NCBI GenBank assembly: GCA_030151985.1
Contig: JASLDZ010000244.1
Coordinates: forward strand, 1 to 19,909
Source of the DNA: Caulobacteraceae bacterium
GTDB taxonomy: Bacteria > Pseudomonadota > Alphaproteobacteria > Caulobacterales > Caulobacteraceae
Direction of reading: 5' to 3'
DNA length: 19,909 nt
In this document: one piece after another, positions 6,305-15,095 of the stretch
Layout: the number at the start of each line of letters is the position of its first letter
Position numbering within the stretch: the stretch's first letter is position 1
Notes under the pieces: model-generated
Told to the model about the DNA's origin: nothing
The model's input: only the letters and a program-made list of their open reading frames with translations
Databases searched by the model: none
Program-made: the position numbers and the translations under genes

Positions 6305-8089
6305 ATGCCCTACCGCCCCCCCGTCCGAGACCAGGTGTTCCTGCTGAAGGACGTGCTGAAGCTCGACAGCTACTCGAACCTGCCCGGCTTCGCCGACGCG
6401 GGCATGGAGACCGTCGAGCAGGTGCTGGAGGAGGCGGGCAAGTTCGCCGAGGGCGTGCTCGCGCCCCTCAACAAGGTCGGCGACAGCCAAGGCTGCACCT
6501 GGTCGCCCGACAACACGGTGAAGACGCCGGACGGGTTCAAGGAGGCCTACCGCCAGATGGTCGAGGCCGGCTGGCCGGCGCTGGGCTCCGACCCGGAATA
6601 CGGCGGCCAGGGGTTGCCGGCGGTGGTCTCCATCGCCTTCGCCGAGATGCAGTCGGCGGCGAACATGGCGTTCGGCATGTATCCGGGCCTGACCCACGGC
6701 GCCTACGCCGCGATCCACGAGGGCGGCACGGCGGAGCAGAAGGCGCTCTACTGCCCCAAGATGGTGTCCGGCGAGTGGGGCGGCACCATGAACCTCACCG
6801 AGCCCCAGTGCGGCACCGATCTAGGCATGCTGCGCACCAAGGCCGTCCCGAACGGCGACGGCACTTACGCCATCACTGGGCAGAAGATCTGGATTTCGGG
6901 CGGCGAGCACGACCTGACGGAGAACATCGTCCACCTCGTGCTGGCGCGGATCGAGGGGGCGCCCGCGGGGGTGAAGGGCATCAGCCTGTTCATCGTGCCG
7001 AAGTTCATCCCCGACGCGGACGGCAATCCGGGCGAGCGCAATTCGCTCGTCTGCGCCGGGCTCGAGCACAAGATGGGCATTCACGGCAACGCCACCTGCG
7101 TCATGGCCTACGACGGCGCCAAGGGCTGGCTGCTGGGCGAGGAGAACGCCGGGCTCAAGCTCATGTTCGTGATGATGAACGAGGCCCGGCTGGGCGTCGG
7201 AGTGCAGGGCCTGGCGCAGGGCGAGGCGGCCTACCAGGCAGCCGTCGAGTTCGCGAAGGACCGCTTGCAGGGCCGTGCGCTCACCGGCCCGAAGAACCCG
7301 GACGGCCCCGCCGATCCGATCATCGTCCACCCCGACGTGCGGCGGATGCTGATGGACTCCAAGGCTGTGCTGGAAGCGGGCCGCGCCTTCATGCTGTGGA
7401 CGGCGCTGCACGGCGACCTGCAGAAGAGCCCCGACGCCGCCACCGCCGAGAAGGCGGCCGACTACATGGGCCTGCTCACTCCCGTGGTGAAAGCCTACCT
7501 CACCGACAAGGGCTTCAAGATCTGCGTCGACGCCATGCAGGTGCACGGCGGCTCGGGCTTCACCGAGCACTTCCCCGCCAGCCAGTACCTGCGCGACTGC
7601 CGCATCGCCCTGATCTACGAGGGGACCAACGGCGTGCAGGCGCTCGACCTCGTGGGCCGCAAGCTGGCGGCCAAGGGCGGTCGCGCGGTGATGAGCTTCT
7701 TCGCCGAGATCGACGCGGCTGTGGCCGAACACGGGGCGGACGGCGCGTGCAAGCCGTTCGCCGACTGCCTCGCGGGGCTTAAAGGCCAGCTGCAGGAGGC
7801 CACCTTCTGGCTGATGCAGAACGGCATGGCCAACCCCGACAACGCGGGCGCGGCCTCCACCGACTACCTGCACCTGTTCGGCGTCACCGCGCTCGCGTTC
7901 ATGTGGCTGAAGATCGCCCACGCCGCCGACGCGCAGGTGAAGGGCGGCTCCACCGACCGCTTCTACGCCGACAAGCTGACCATCGGCCGCTACTTCATTG
8001 AGCGGATCGCGCCGGAGGGGGCCCTCCACCTCGCCAAGCTGAAGACGGGGTCGGAGGCGATGATGGCGCTGGAAGCGGAAGGCTTCTGA
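6305..8089 (+). CDS. Acyl-CoA dehydrogenase, long (about 600 residue) type
   Basis: This 594-residue flavoenzyme introduces the alpha-beta double bond in acyl-CoA, the first step of beta-oxidation. The N-terminal and middle domains carry the FAD/substrate block MNLTEPQCGTDLG (about 162-174) and TGQKIWISGGEHD (about 191-203). The C-terminal helical domain has MQVHGGSGFTEHFP and the catalytic Glu439 in YEGTNGVQALDL. An extra helical domain after about residue 460 (acyl-CoA dehydrogenase C-terminal family) makes it longer than the usual 380-residue enzymes. DmdC (methylmercaptopropionyl-CoA dehydrogenase) and mycobacterial FadE5-type enzymes share this layout, so the exact substrate is open; the context favours fatty acyl-CoA. 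Probably co-transcribed with the regulator. Confidence 0.93.
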   Translation: MPYRPPVRDQVFLLKDVLKLDSYSNLPGFADAGMETVEQVLEEAGKFAEGVLAPLNKVGDSQGCTWSPDNTVKTPDGFKEAYRQMVEAGWPALGSDPEYGGQGLPAVVSIAFAEMQSAANMAFGMYPGLTHGAYAAIHEGGTAEQKALYCPKMVSGEWGGTMNLTEPQCGTDLGMLRTKAVPNGDGTYAITGQKIWISGGEHDLTENIVHLVLARIEGAPAGVKGISLFIVPKFIPDADGNPGERNSLVCAGLEHKMGIHGNATCVMAYDGAKGWLLGEENAGLKLMFVMMNEARLGVGVQGLAQGEAAYQAAVEFAKDRLQGRALTGPKNPDGPADPIIVHPDVRRMLMDSKAVLEAGRAFMLWTALHGDLQKSPDAATAEKAADYMGLLTPVVKAYLTDKGFKICVDAMQVHGGSGFTEHFPASQYLRDCRIALIYEGTNGVQALDLVGRKLAAKGGRAVMSFFAEIDAAVAEHGADGACKPFADCLAGLKGQLQEATFWLMQNGMANPDNAGAASTDYLHLFGVTALAFMWLKIAHAADAQVKGGSTDRFYADKLTIGRYFIERIAPEGALHLAKLKTGSEAMMALEAEGF

Positions 8090-8176
8090 GGAGGGACGGG
8101 TGGCGCGCAGGGAAGCCTTGACGGTTCGGCGCGGCGGGCGGCCAAGTCCGCCGGTCAGCCTTGGAAGGACCGCGCG

Positions 8177-8737
8177 ATGACGCTCGCCACGCCCGACAGC
8201 ACGGCCGTCCTCTTCCTCGACCTGCAGGACGAGATCCTGAAGAACGCCCGCACCCAGCCGGCGGAGCGGGTCGTCCGCGCGGCCGGCGTGCTCGCCAAGC
8301 TCGCCGCGCAGCGCGGGCTGCCCGCCTTCCTCTCCGCGGTCGGCGTGGGCGGACGCTTCAACACGGCCGTGACGGAGCCGCTCGGCGCGCCCGAGCCTTA
8401 CCTGCGCACCGAGACCTCGGCCTTCGCCGACGCGGCCCTGGTCGCGGCGCTCGCGGCCAGCGGGCGGAAGGTGCTGGTGTTGGCCGGGGTCGCGTCGGAG
8501 ATCGTGGTGCAGCGCACGGCGCTTCACGCGCTCGAGGCGGGCTACGCGGTGCAGGTCGCGGTCGACGCCTGCAGCGGCGCCGATCCGCGCACGGAGGACG
8601 CCGCCTGGCGGCGCCTCGTGGCGGCGGGCGCCGAGACCACCTCGGCGGTCACGCTCTGCGCCGACATGGCGGGCGACTTCACATCCGCCGCAGGCGGGGC
8701 GACGCTGGGCCTGATGTACGAAGCCTTGGGCGCCTAG
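8177..8737 (+). CDS. Isochorismatase-fold protein lacking canonical catalytic residues
   Basis: This 186-residue protein has the cysteine-hydrolase (isochorismatase) fold pattern, closest in look to the YcaC branch. The first strand ends in LDLQDE with Asp15 conserved. The usual Lys is Arg77 in LRTETSAF. The nucleophile position, normally Cys in GV(T/S)xxxCV, is Val110 in GVASEIVVQRTA. The rest of the core is intact, including HALEAGY and a VDACSG-like segment at about 129-134. It is therefore probably inactive as a classical amidohydrolase, or uses other chemistry. No frameshift or stop is seen. It precedes the DUF1428 gene by 18 bp within the lipid-catabolism run. Confidence 0.85.
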   Translation: MTLATPDSTAVLFLDLQDEILKNARTQPAERVVRAAGVLAKLAAQRGLPAFLSAVGVGGRFNTAVTEPLGAPEPYLRTETSAFADAALVAALAASGRKVLVLAGVASEIVVQRTALHALEAGYAVQVAVDACSGADPRTEDAAWRRLVAAGAETTSAVTLCADMAGDFTSAAGGATLGLMYEALGA

Positions 8738-8755
8738 GGAGGAGCAGGAGCGACG

Positions 8756-9124
8756 ATGGCCTATGTGAACGGCTACCTGGCGCCGGTCGCCAGGGACCAG
8801 CTCGACGCCTATCGGCGTACGTCGGAGGCCTTCTCCAAGGCGGTGATGGCCAACGGCGCGATCTCTTGCGTGGAGAGCTTCGCCGAGGGGCTGGACTGGG
8901 GCAAGCAGACCTCCTTCCCCCGCGCCGTCGACCTTAAGGAGGGCGAGGTCGTGCTGTTCTCCTGGATCCTCTACCCGTCCAAGGAGGTGGCGGATAAGGC
9001 CAACGAGACGGTCATGGCCGACCCCGAGGTGCAGGCCGCGATGCAGGCCATGAGCTTCGACGGCAAGCGCATGGTCTGGGGCGGGTTCGAGACGCTGACC
9101 GCCGCCGGCGCGGGGATCGCCTGA
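8756..9124 (+). CDS. DUF1428 family protein (YbaA-like)
   Basis: This 122-residue cytosolic protein belongs to the DUF1428 family (E. coli YbaA), which has a ferredoxin-like alpha/beta barrel fold. Family landmarks are the N-terminus MAYVNGYLAPV, the CVESFAEGLDWGKQTSFPRA-type segment at about 38-57, VLFSWILYPSKEVADKAN, and the C-terminal FDGKRMVWGGFE. Its biochemical role is unknown. A good ribosome-binding site (GGAGG and AGGAG within 8738-8750) precedes the ATG. Its TGA shares one base with the ATG of the next gene, so the two are translationally coupled, which ties it to the SDR. Confidence 0.9.
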   Translation: MAYVNGYLAPVARDQLDAYRRTSEAFSKAVMANGAISCVESFAEGLDWGKQTSFPRAVDLKEGEVVLFSWILYPSKEVADKANETVMADPEVQAAMQAMSFDGKRMVWGGFETLTAAGAGIA

Positions 9125-9945
9125 TGGCCCACGAGACGCCCGCCGAAGCCCCGCAGTCCACCTTCGCGCCCGGCCTGCTGGCCGGGAAGGTCGCCTTCAT
9201 CTCGGGCGGCACGAGCGGCATCAACCTCGGCATCGCCAAGCGGTTCGCAGGCATGGGCGCCAAGGTCGCCGTGCTGGGCCGCAAGGTGGACAAGGCTGAC
9301 GCCGCCGCCGCCGAGATCGACCACGAGACGGGCACGACCGGCGCCATGGCCGTCACCGCCGACGTGCGCGACTACGGCGCGGTCGAAGGCGCGTTCCGCG
9401 CCGTCACCGCCGACATCGGAAAGATCGACATCCTGATCGCGGGCCAGGCGGGGAACTTCGTGGCGCCCGCCCTCGGCATGAGCGCCAACGCCTTCAAGGC
9501 GGTGGTCGATATCGACCTGATCGGCTCGTTCAACCTGTTCCGCGCCGGCTTCGAGCACCTGAACACGCCCGGAGCCTCGCTCATCGCCATCACTGCCGGC
9601 CAAGCCGTGAAGCCCGTGCCGCTGCAAGCCCACGTGTGCGCGGCGAAGGCGGGGGTGAATATGCTGGTCAAGGCCCTCGCGCTCGAGTGGGGGCCGATGG
9701 GGGTGCGGGTGAACGGCATCTCCCCCGGCCCGATCGCGGGCACCGAGGGCATGGCGCGGCTGGCCTCCACGCCGGAGATGGAAGAGGCCGTGATCAAGGG
9801 CACGCCGCTCGGCCGCTACGGCCGCAAGGACGAGATCGGCGACGCCGCCCTCTACCTGTGCAGTCCGGCGGGGGCGTACGTCACCGGCACGATCCTGGAC
9901 GTGGACGGCGGGACGGGGATCATTGGCTACCGGGCGCCGGGCTAG
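9124..9945 (+). CDS. SDR-family oxidoreductase, 2,4-dienoyl-CoA reductase-like
   Basis: This 273-residue NAD(P)H-dependent short-chain dehydrogenase has the Rossmann motif SGGTSGINLGIA (about 27-38). Overall it resembles eukaryotic peroxisomal/mitochondrial 2,4-dienoyl-CoA reductases: AGNF (109-112), FKAVVDIDLIGSFN (about 124-137), ALEWGPMGVRVN, and SPGPIAGTEGM. The classical catalytic Tyr of YxxxK is replaced by Val171 (VCAAK, Lys175 kept), as in that family, where other residues polarise the dienoyl group. The likely role is removing double bonds that block beta-oxidation of unsaturated fatty acids. A trans-2-enoyl-CoA reductase or other SDR activity is possible. Start ATGG overlaps the DUF1428 stop. 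Confidence 0.88.
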   Translation: MAHETPAEAPQSTFAPGLLAGKVAFISGGTSGINLGIAKRFAGMGAKVAVLGRKVDKADAAAAEIDHETGTTGAMAVTADVRDYGAVEGAFRAVTADIGKIDILIAGQAGNFVAPALGMSANAFKAVVDIDLIGSFNLFRAGFEHLNTPGASLIAITAGQAVKPVPLQAHVCAAKAGVNMLVKALALEWGPMGVRVNGISPGPIAGTEGMARLASTPEMEEAVIKGTPLGRYGRKDEIGDAALYLCSPAGAYVTGTILDVDGGTGIIGYRAPG

Positions 9946-10015
9946 GGCTGGGCTGACGTGGCGGCAAGCTCCTATCTCATCCGGACGGCGGCGACGCGCT
10001 CCCTTCCTTCCGCTT

Positions 10016-10120
10016 CCCCCGGGCTTGACCCGGGGGTCGAGCATAGTGCGCCTCGCCGCCTGACGGCGGCCGCCAAGCCGCCCATTCGCGGACGGCTCGG
10101 CCCCCGGATCAAGTCCGGGG
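10016..10120. repeat. Paired inverted REP-like palindromes
   Basis: The first copy is CCCCCGGG-CTTGA-CCCGGGGG (10016-10036), a perfect 8-bp stem. The second is CCCCGGA-TCAAG-TCCGGGG (10102-10120), a perfect 7-bp stem. The second is the reverse complement of the first apart from one base pair, changed on both arms so pairing is kept. Between them is a third 6-bp hairpin (10055-10060 with 10065-10070). Palindromes of this CCGGACTTGATCCGG type are common between genes in alphaproteobacteria. The pair resembles a BIME. The rest of the 200-bp gap 9946-10145 shows nothing else clear. Confidence 0.75.
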
Positions 10121-10145
10121 TCGACGGAAGTTTGGGGTTGAAGCG

Positions 10146-10640
10146 GTGAGCACCTACGACGCCGTCATCGAATGGAGCCTGCGTCCCGGCGAAGACTTCG
10201 CCGCGGGCCGTTACAGCCGCGCCCATACCATCAGCTTCGACGGCGGCGTCTCGATAGCGGGCTCCGCCAGCCCCTCCATCGTCAAAGCGCCCTGGAGCGA
10301 GACGGCAGCGGCCGACCCCGAGGAGCTGCTGGTCGCCAGCCTCTCCTCCTGTCACATGCTGTGGTTCCTAGACTTCGCCAAGCACGCGGGCGTGGTCGTG
10401 CGCCGCTACCGCGACACGCCGGTCGCGCGCATGGGCAAGATGCCGTCCGGCCGCATCGGCCTCGTCGAGTGCGTGCTGAAACCTGACGTGGACGCCGCGC
10501 TCGCTTCTGGCGGCCCCGTCCCGCCCGCGCTGATGGGCAAGCTGCACCACAAGGCGCATGACGCCTGCAACATCGCCAACTCCGTCCTCACCCAAGTGCG
10601 GGTCGAACCCGCCGCGCAAGCCGCCCCGCAGGGAGCCTGA
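10146..10640 (+). CDS. OsmC/Ohr family protein
   Basis: This 164-residue member of the OsmC family typically acts as a thiol-dependent peroxidase on organic hydroperoxides. The two redox cysteines are visible: Cys69 in LSSCHMLWFL and Cys141 in HDACNIANSV. Glu60 in DPEELLVASL is the residue that usually positions the active-site Arg. The N-terminus is longer than in Ohr and matches the general OsmC-like group. The GTG start at 10146 has GGGG 7 nt upstream. It stands between the REP pair and the thiolase, 2 bp before the thiolase ATG, which suggests they are translated together. Removing lipid peroxides is a plausible but unproven job in this locus. Confidence 0.9.
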   Translation: MSTYDAVIEWSLRPGEDFAAGRYSRAHTISFDGGVSIAGSASPSIVKAPWSETAAADPEELLVASLSSCHMLWFLDFAKHAGVVVRRYRDTPVARMGKMPSGRIGLVECVLKPDVDAALASGGPVPPALMGKLHHKAHDACNIANSVLTQVRVEPAAQAAPQGA

Positions 10641-10642
10641 CC

Positions 10643-11848
10643 ATGCCCGAAGCCTACATCTACGACGCCGTGCGCACCCCCCGCGGCCGCGGCAAGAGCG
10701 ACGGCGCGCTGCACGAGATCACCGCGCTCTCCCTCGCCACCCAGGTGCTGGAGGCGATCCGGGAGCGGAACGACCTCGACACGCGCCACGTGGACGACGT
10801 GGTGCTGGGCTGCGTCTCGCCGGTGATGGAACAGGGCAGCGACATCGCCCGCACCGCCGTGCTCAACGCCGACTACGCCGAGACCACCGCCGGCGTGCAG
10901 ATCAACCGCTTCTGCGCCTCAGGCCTCGAGGCCGTGAACATGGCCGCCGCCAAGGTGATGAGCGGCGAGGCCGACATGGCGATCGGCGGCGGCGTGGAGA
11001 GCATGTCCCGCGTGCCCATGGGGTCGGACTCCGGCGCCTGGCCGGTGGACCCGTCGTCCGCGATCAAGACCTACTTCGCCCCCCAGGGCATCTCCGCTGA
11101 CATGATCGCCACCCTCTACGGCTTCTCCCGCGACGACGTGGACGCCTATGCGGTGGAAAGCCAGACCCGCGCCAAGCGGGCCTGGGACGAGGGCCGCTTC
11201 AAGAACAGCGTCATCACCGTCAAGGACCAGCTGGGCCTGCCGCGGCTTGACCATGACGAGCACATGCGCCCGCAGACCACCATGCAGTCGCTGGCCTCGC
11301 TGAACCCCAGCTTCACCATGCCGGGAGAGATGGCGTTCGATGCGGTGGTGACCCAGCGCTACCCGCAGGTCGAGACGGTGAACCACGTGCACCACGCCGG
11401 CAATTCGTCCGGCATCGTGGACGGCGCGGCGGGCGTCTTGGTCGGCACCCGGGAGATGGGCGAGGCGCTGGGCCTCAAGCCCCGCGCCCGCATCAAGGCC
11501 ATGGCCTCGATCGGCTCGGAGCCGTCGATCATGCTCACCGGCCCCAGCTACGTGACGCAGAAGGCGCTGAAGAAGGCCGGCATGGAGGTGGGCGACATCG
11601 ACCTCTACGAGCTGAACGAGGCCTTCGCCGCGGTGGTGCTGCGCATGATGCAGGCGCTCGACATCCCGCACGAGAAGATGAACGTGAACGGCGGCGCCAT
11701 CGCCATGGGGCACCCGCTGGGCGCCACGGGCGCCATGATCCTCGGCACCGTGCTCGACGAGCTGGAGCGGACGGGCAAGTCCACGGCGCTGGCCACCCTG
11801 TGCGTCGGCGCGGGCATGGGCACCGCCACGATCATCGAGCGCGTCTGA
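10643..11848 (+). CDS. Thiolase (acetyl-CoA C-acyltransferase, FadA-like)
   Basis: This 401-residue thiolase cleaves 3-ketoacyl-CoA with CoA to give acetyl-CoA and a shortened acyl-CoA, the last step of beta-oxidation. The acyl-accepting Cys91 lies in INRFCASGLEAVN. His357 is in NGGAIAMGHPLGATGA, and the second catalytic Cys387 is in LCVGAGMGTA. The HHAGNSSGIVDGAA and ELNEAFAA blocks are also present, so the active site is complete. Length is normal. It begins 2 bp after the OsmC gene. Thiolases that make acetoacetyl-CoA look alike; the neighbouring dehydrogenase and hydratase genes favour a degradative role. Confidence 0.94.
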   Translation: MPEAYIYDAVRTPRGRGKSDGALHEITALSLATQVLEAIRERNDLDTRHVDDVVLGCVSPVMEQGSDIARTAVLNADYAETTAGVQINRFCASGLEAVNMAAAKVMSGEADMAIGGGVESMSRVPMGSDSGAWPVDPSSAIKTYFAPQGISADMIATLYGFSRDDVDAYAVESQTRAKRAWDEGRFKNSVITVKDQLGLPRLDHDEHMRPQTTMQSLASLNPSFTMPGEMAFDAVVTQRYPQVETVNHVHHAGNSSGIVDGAAGVLVGTREMGEALGLKPRARIKAMASIGSEPSIMLTGPSYVTQKALKKAGMEVGDIDLYELNEAFAAVVLRMMQALDIPHEKMNVNGGAIAMGHPLGATGAMILGTVLDELERTGKSTALATLCVGAGMGTATIIERV

Positions 11849-11983
11849 CCTCGGCCGGCGTGCGCCCCGCCCTCTTCCAGCTTGGCGAGCCGCCGGCCCT
11901 GGCGGATAGTCGCGCCGTCGCTCGCGGGCGGCGGCCGGAGGAAGCGCGGGCGGGGGTCCGGCGCGCCGGCGGGGGACAGCGCC

Positions 11984-12673
11984 ATGCCGACGCTCCTGGA
12001 ACTCGCGACGCTCGCCGGGGCGGCCTATTCCTGCCCGCCCACGGTGGACGGCGGCTGGATCCGTACCGACCAGCACCTGGCGACCGGGCGGATGGACGGC
12101 TTCCAGGCCGCAACCTACGTCAACAACGGCATCACGGTTCTGGCCTTCCGGGGCACCGCCCAGGGCATGGACGCGGTGGCCGACCTGAAGCTCGGCTCAG
12201 GCATGAACACGAGCTACTTCAGCGACGCGGAGGACTACGCCTTCGCCTACACCCACCTGCCCGACGTCTTCATCTGCGGCCACTCGCTGGGGGGAGCGAT
12301 CACCCAGGTGGTGGCCAACCGCCGAGGCTTCCGCTTTGCGACCTTCAACGCGCCGGGGGTGGCGATCTTCGCCTCGCGCAACATCGCCAGCGCGGCGCCG
12401 CTGATGACAGCCGTGCGGGTCGCCGGCGGCGCGCTCAGCGTGCTGCGCCACCCCATGCAGGCCGCGCGCGACGTGCGGGCCACCTTCAACCGGGTGCGCG
12501 GCGTCAACCTGTGCCTGCGCAACGACGTGGTGAGCAAGATCGGCGTGCACTACGGCGACATCGTCACCATCCCCGGCACGTCGGCCAACCCCTTGACCGA
12601 GCACAAGATCGCCACGGTCATCACCGCCCTGACCGCCAACGCGGTCGGCCGCCAGGACATCGCCACGCTCTAG
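11984..12673 (+). CDS. Small lipase (class 3-like alpha/beta hydrolase)
   Basis: This 229-residue alpha/beta hydrolase has a complete likely catalytic triad: Ser101 in the nucleophile elbow ICGHSLGGA, Asp181 (LRNDVVSKIG) and His207 (LTEHKIAT). VLAFRGT at about 52-58 is the usual oxyanion-side strand of class 3 lipases. No signal peptide is evident, so it probably acts in the cytosol or at the inner membrane face, on an acylglycerol or other ester. The ATG at 11984 has GGGGG 8 nt upstream; the frame opens earlier at 11882 with an Arg-rich sequence unlike a real N-terminus. It sits between the thiolase and the multifunctional enzyme, an unusual place. The specific substrate is unknown. Confidence 0.82.
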   Translation: MPTLLELATLAGAAYSCPPTVDGGWIRTDQHLATGRMDGFQAATYVNNGITVLAFRGTAQGMDAVADLKLGSGMNTSYFSDAEDYAFAYTHLPDVFICGHSLGGAITQVVANRRGFRFATFNAPGVAIFASRNIASAAPLMTAVRVAGGALSVLRHPMQAARDVRATFNRVRGVNLCLRNDVVSKIGVHYGDIVTIPGTSANPLTEHKIATVITALTANAVGRQDIATL

Positions 12674-12686
12674 CCGCGTCCGCTCC

Positions 12687-12712
12687 GGGCGCGCCGAGCC
12701 CCAGGCGCGCCC
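12687..12712 (+). terminator. Hairpin after the lipase gene
   Basis: A perfect 9-bp stem (12687-12695, GGGCGCGCC, with 12704-12712) with an 8-nt loop begins 13 nt after the lipase stop. No T-tract follows. It may be a weak terminator, a processing barrier or chance in very G+C-rich DNA. If it terminates, the next gene needs its own promoter, which I cannot see. Confidence 0.4.
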
Positions 12713-12793
12713 GCCCGCCCCTCGTCCAAGCCTTCACCCCACGCCCGACCGGCGCGGTCGCCTGACGCTGCGCCCGACATGACGGAGACCCCC

Positions 12794-14983
<2,190 letters not shown>

Positions 14984-14993
14984 ACGCGTCCGG

Positions 14994-15021
14994 CGGGGCG
15001 GCGCCCTCTCCAGCCGCCCCG
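14994..15021 (+). terminator. Likely terminator of the lipid-catabolism run
   Basis: CGGGGCGGC (14994-15002) pairs with GCCGCCCCG (15013-15021) in a 9-bp perfect stem with a 10-nt loop, 10 nt after the stop of the fused hydratase/dehydrogenase. TTCACCTCTTCTT follows, which is T-rich for this genome. It is the best intrinsic-terminator candidate on the + strand in the window. Confidence 0.6.
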
Positions 15022-15095
15022 TTCACCTCTTCTTGGCGAGACCGGGCGCATGGTCCACGCCAGAGCGCCGTTCAGGCGCCGTTGGGGGATCCGGA

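Noticed and set aside
6821..8527. A 568-residue open frame on the - strand opposite the acyl-CoA dehydrogenase
   Set aside because: Antisense shadow; it spans the gap between two real genes and has no recognisable domain.
15033..15095. Earlier TTG start for the sensor kinase
   Set aside because: No ribosome-binding site precedes it and it overlaps the terminator tail; TTG at 15096 has GGGGGA at good spacing.
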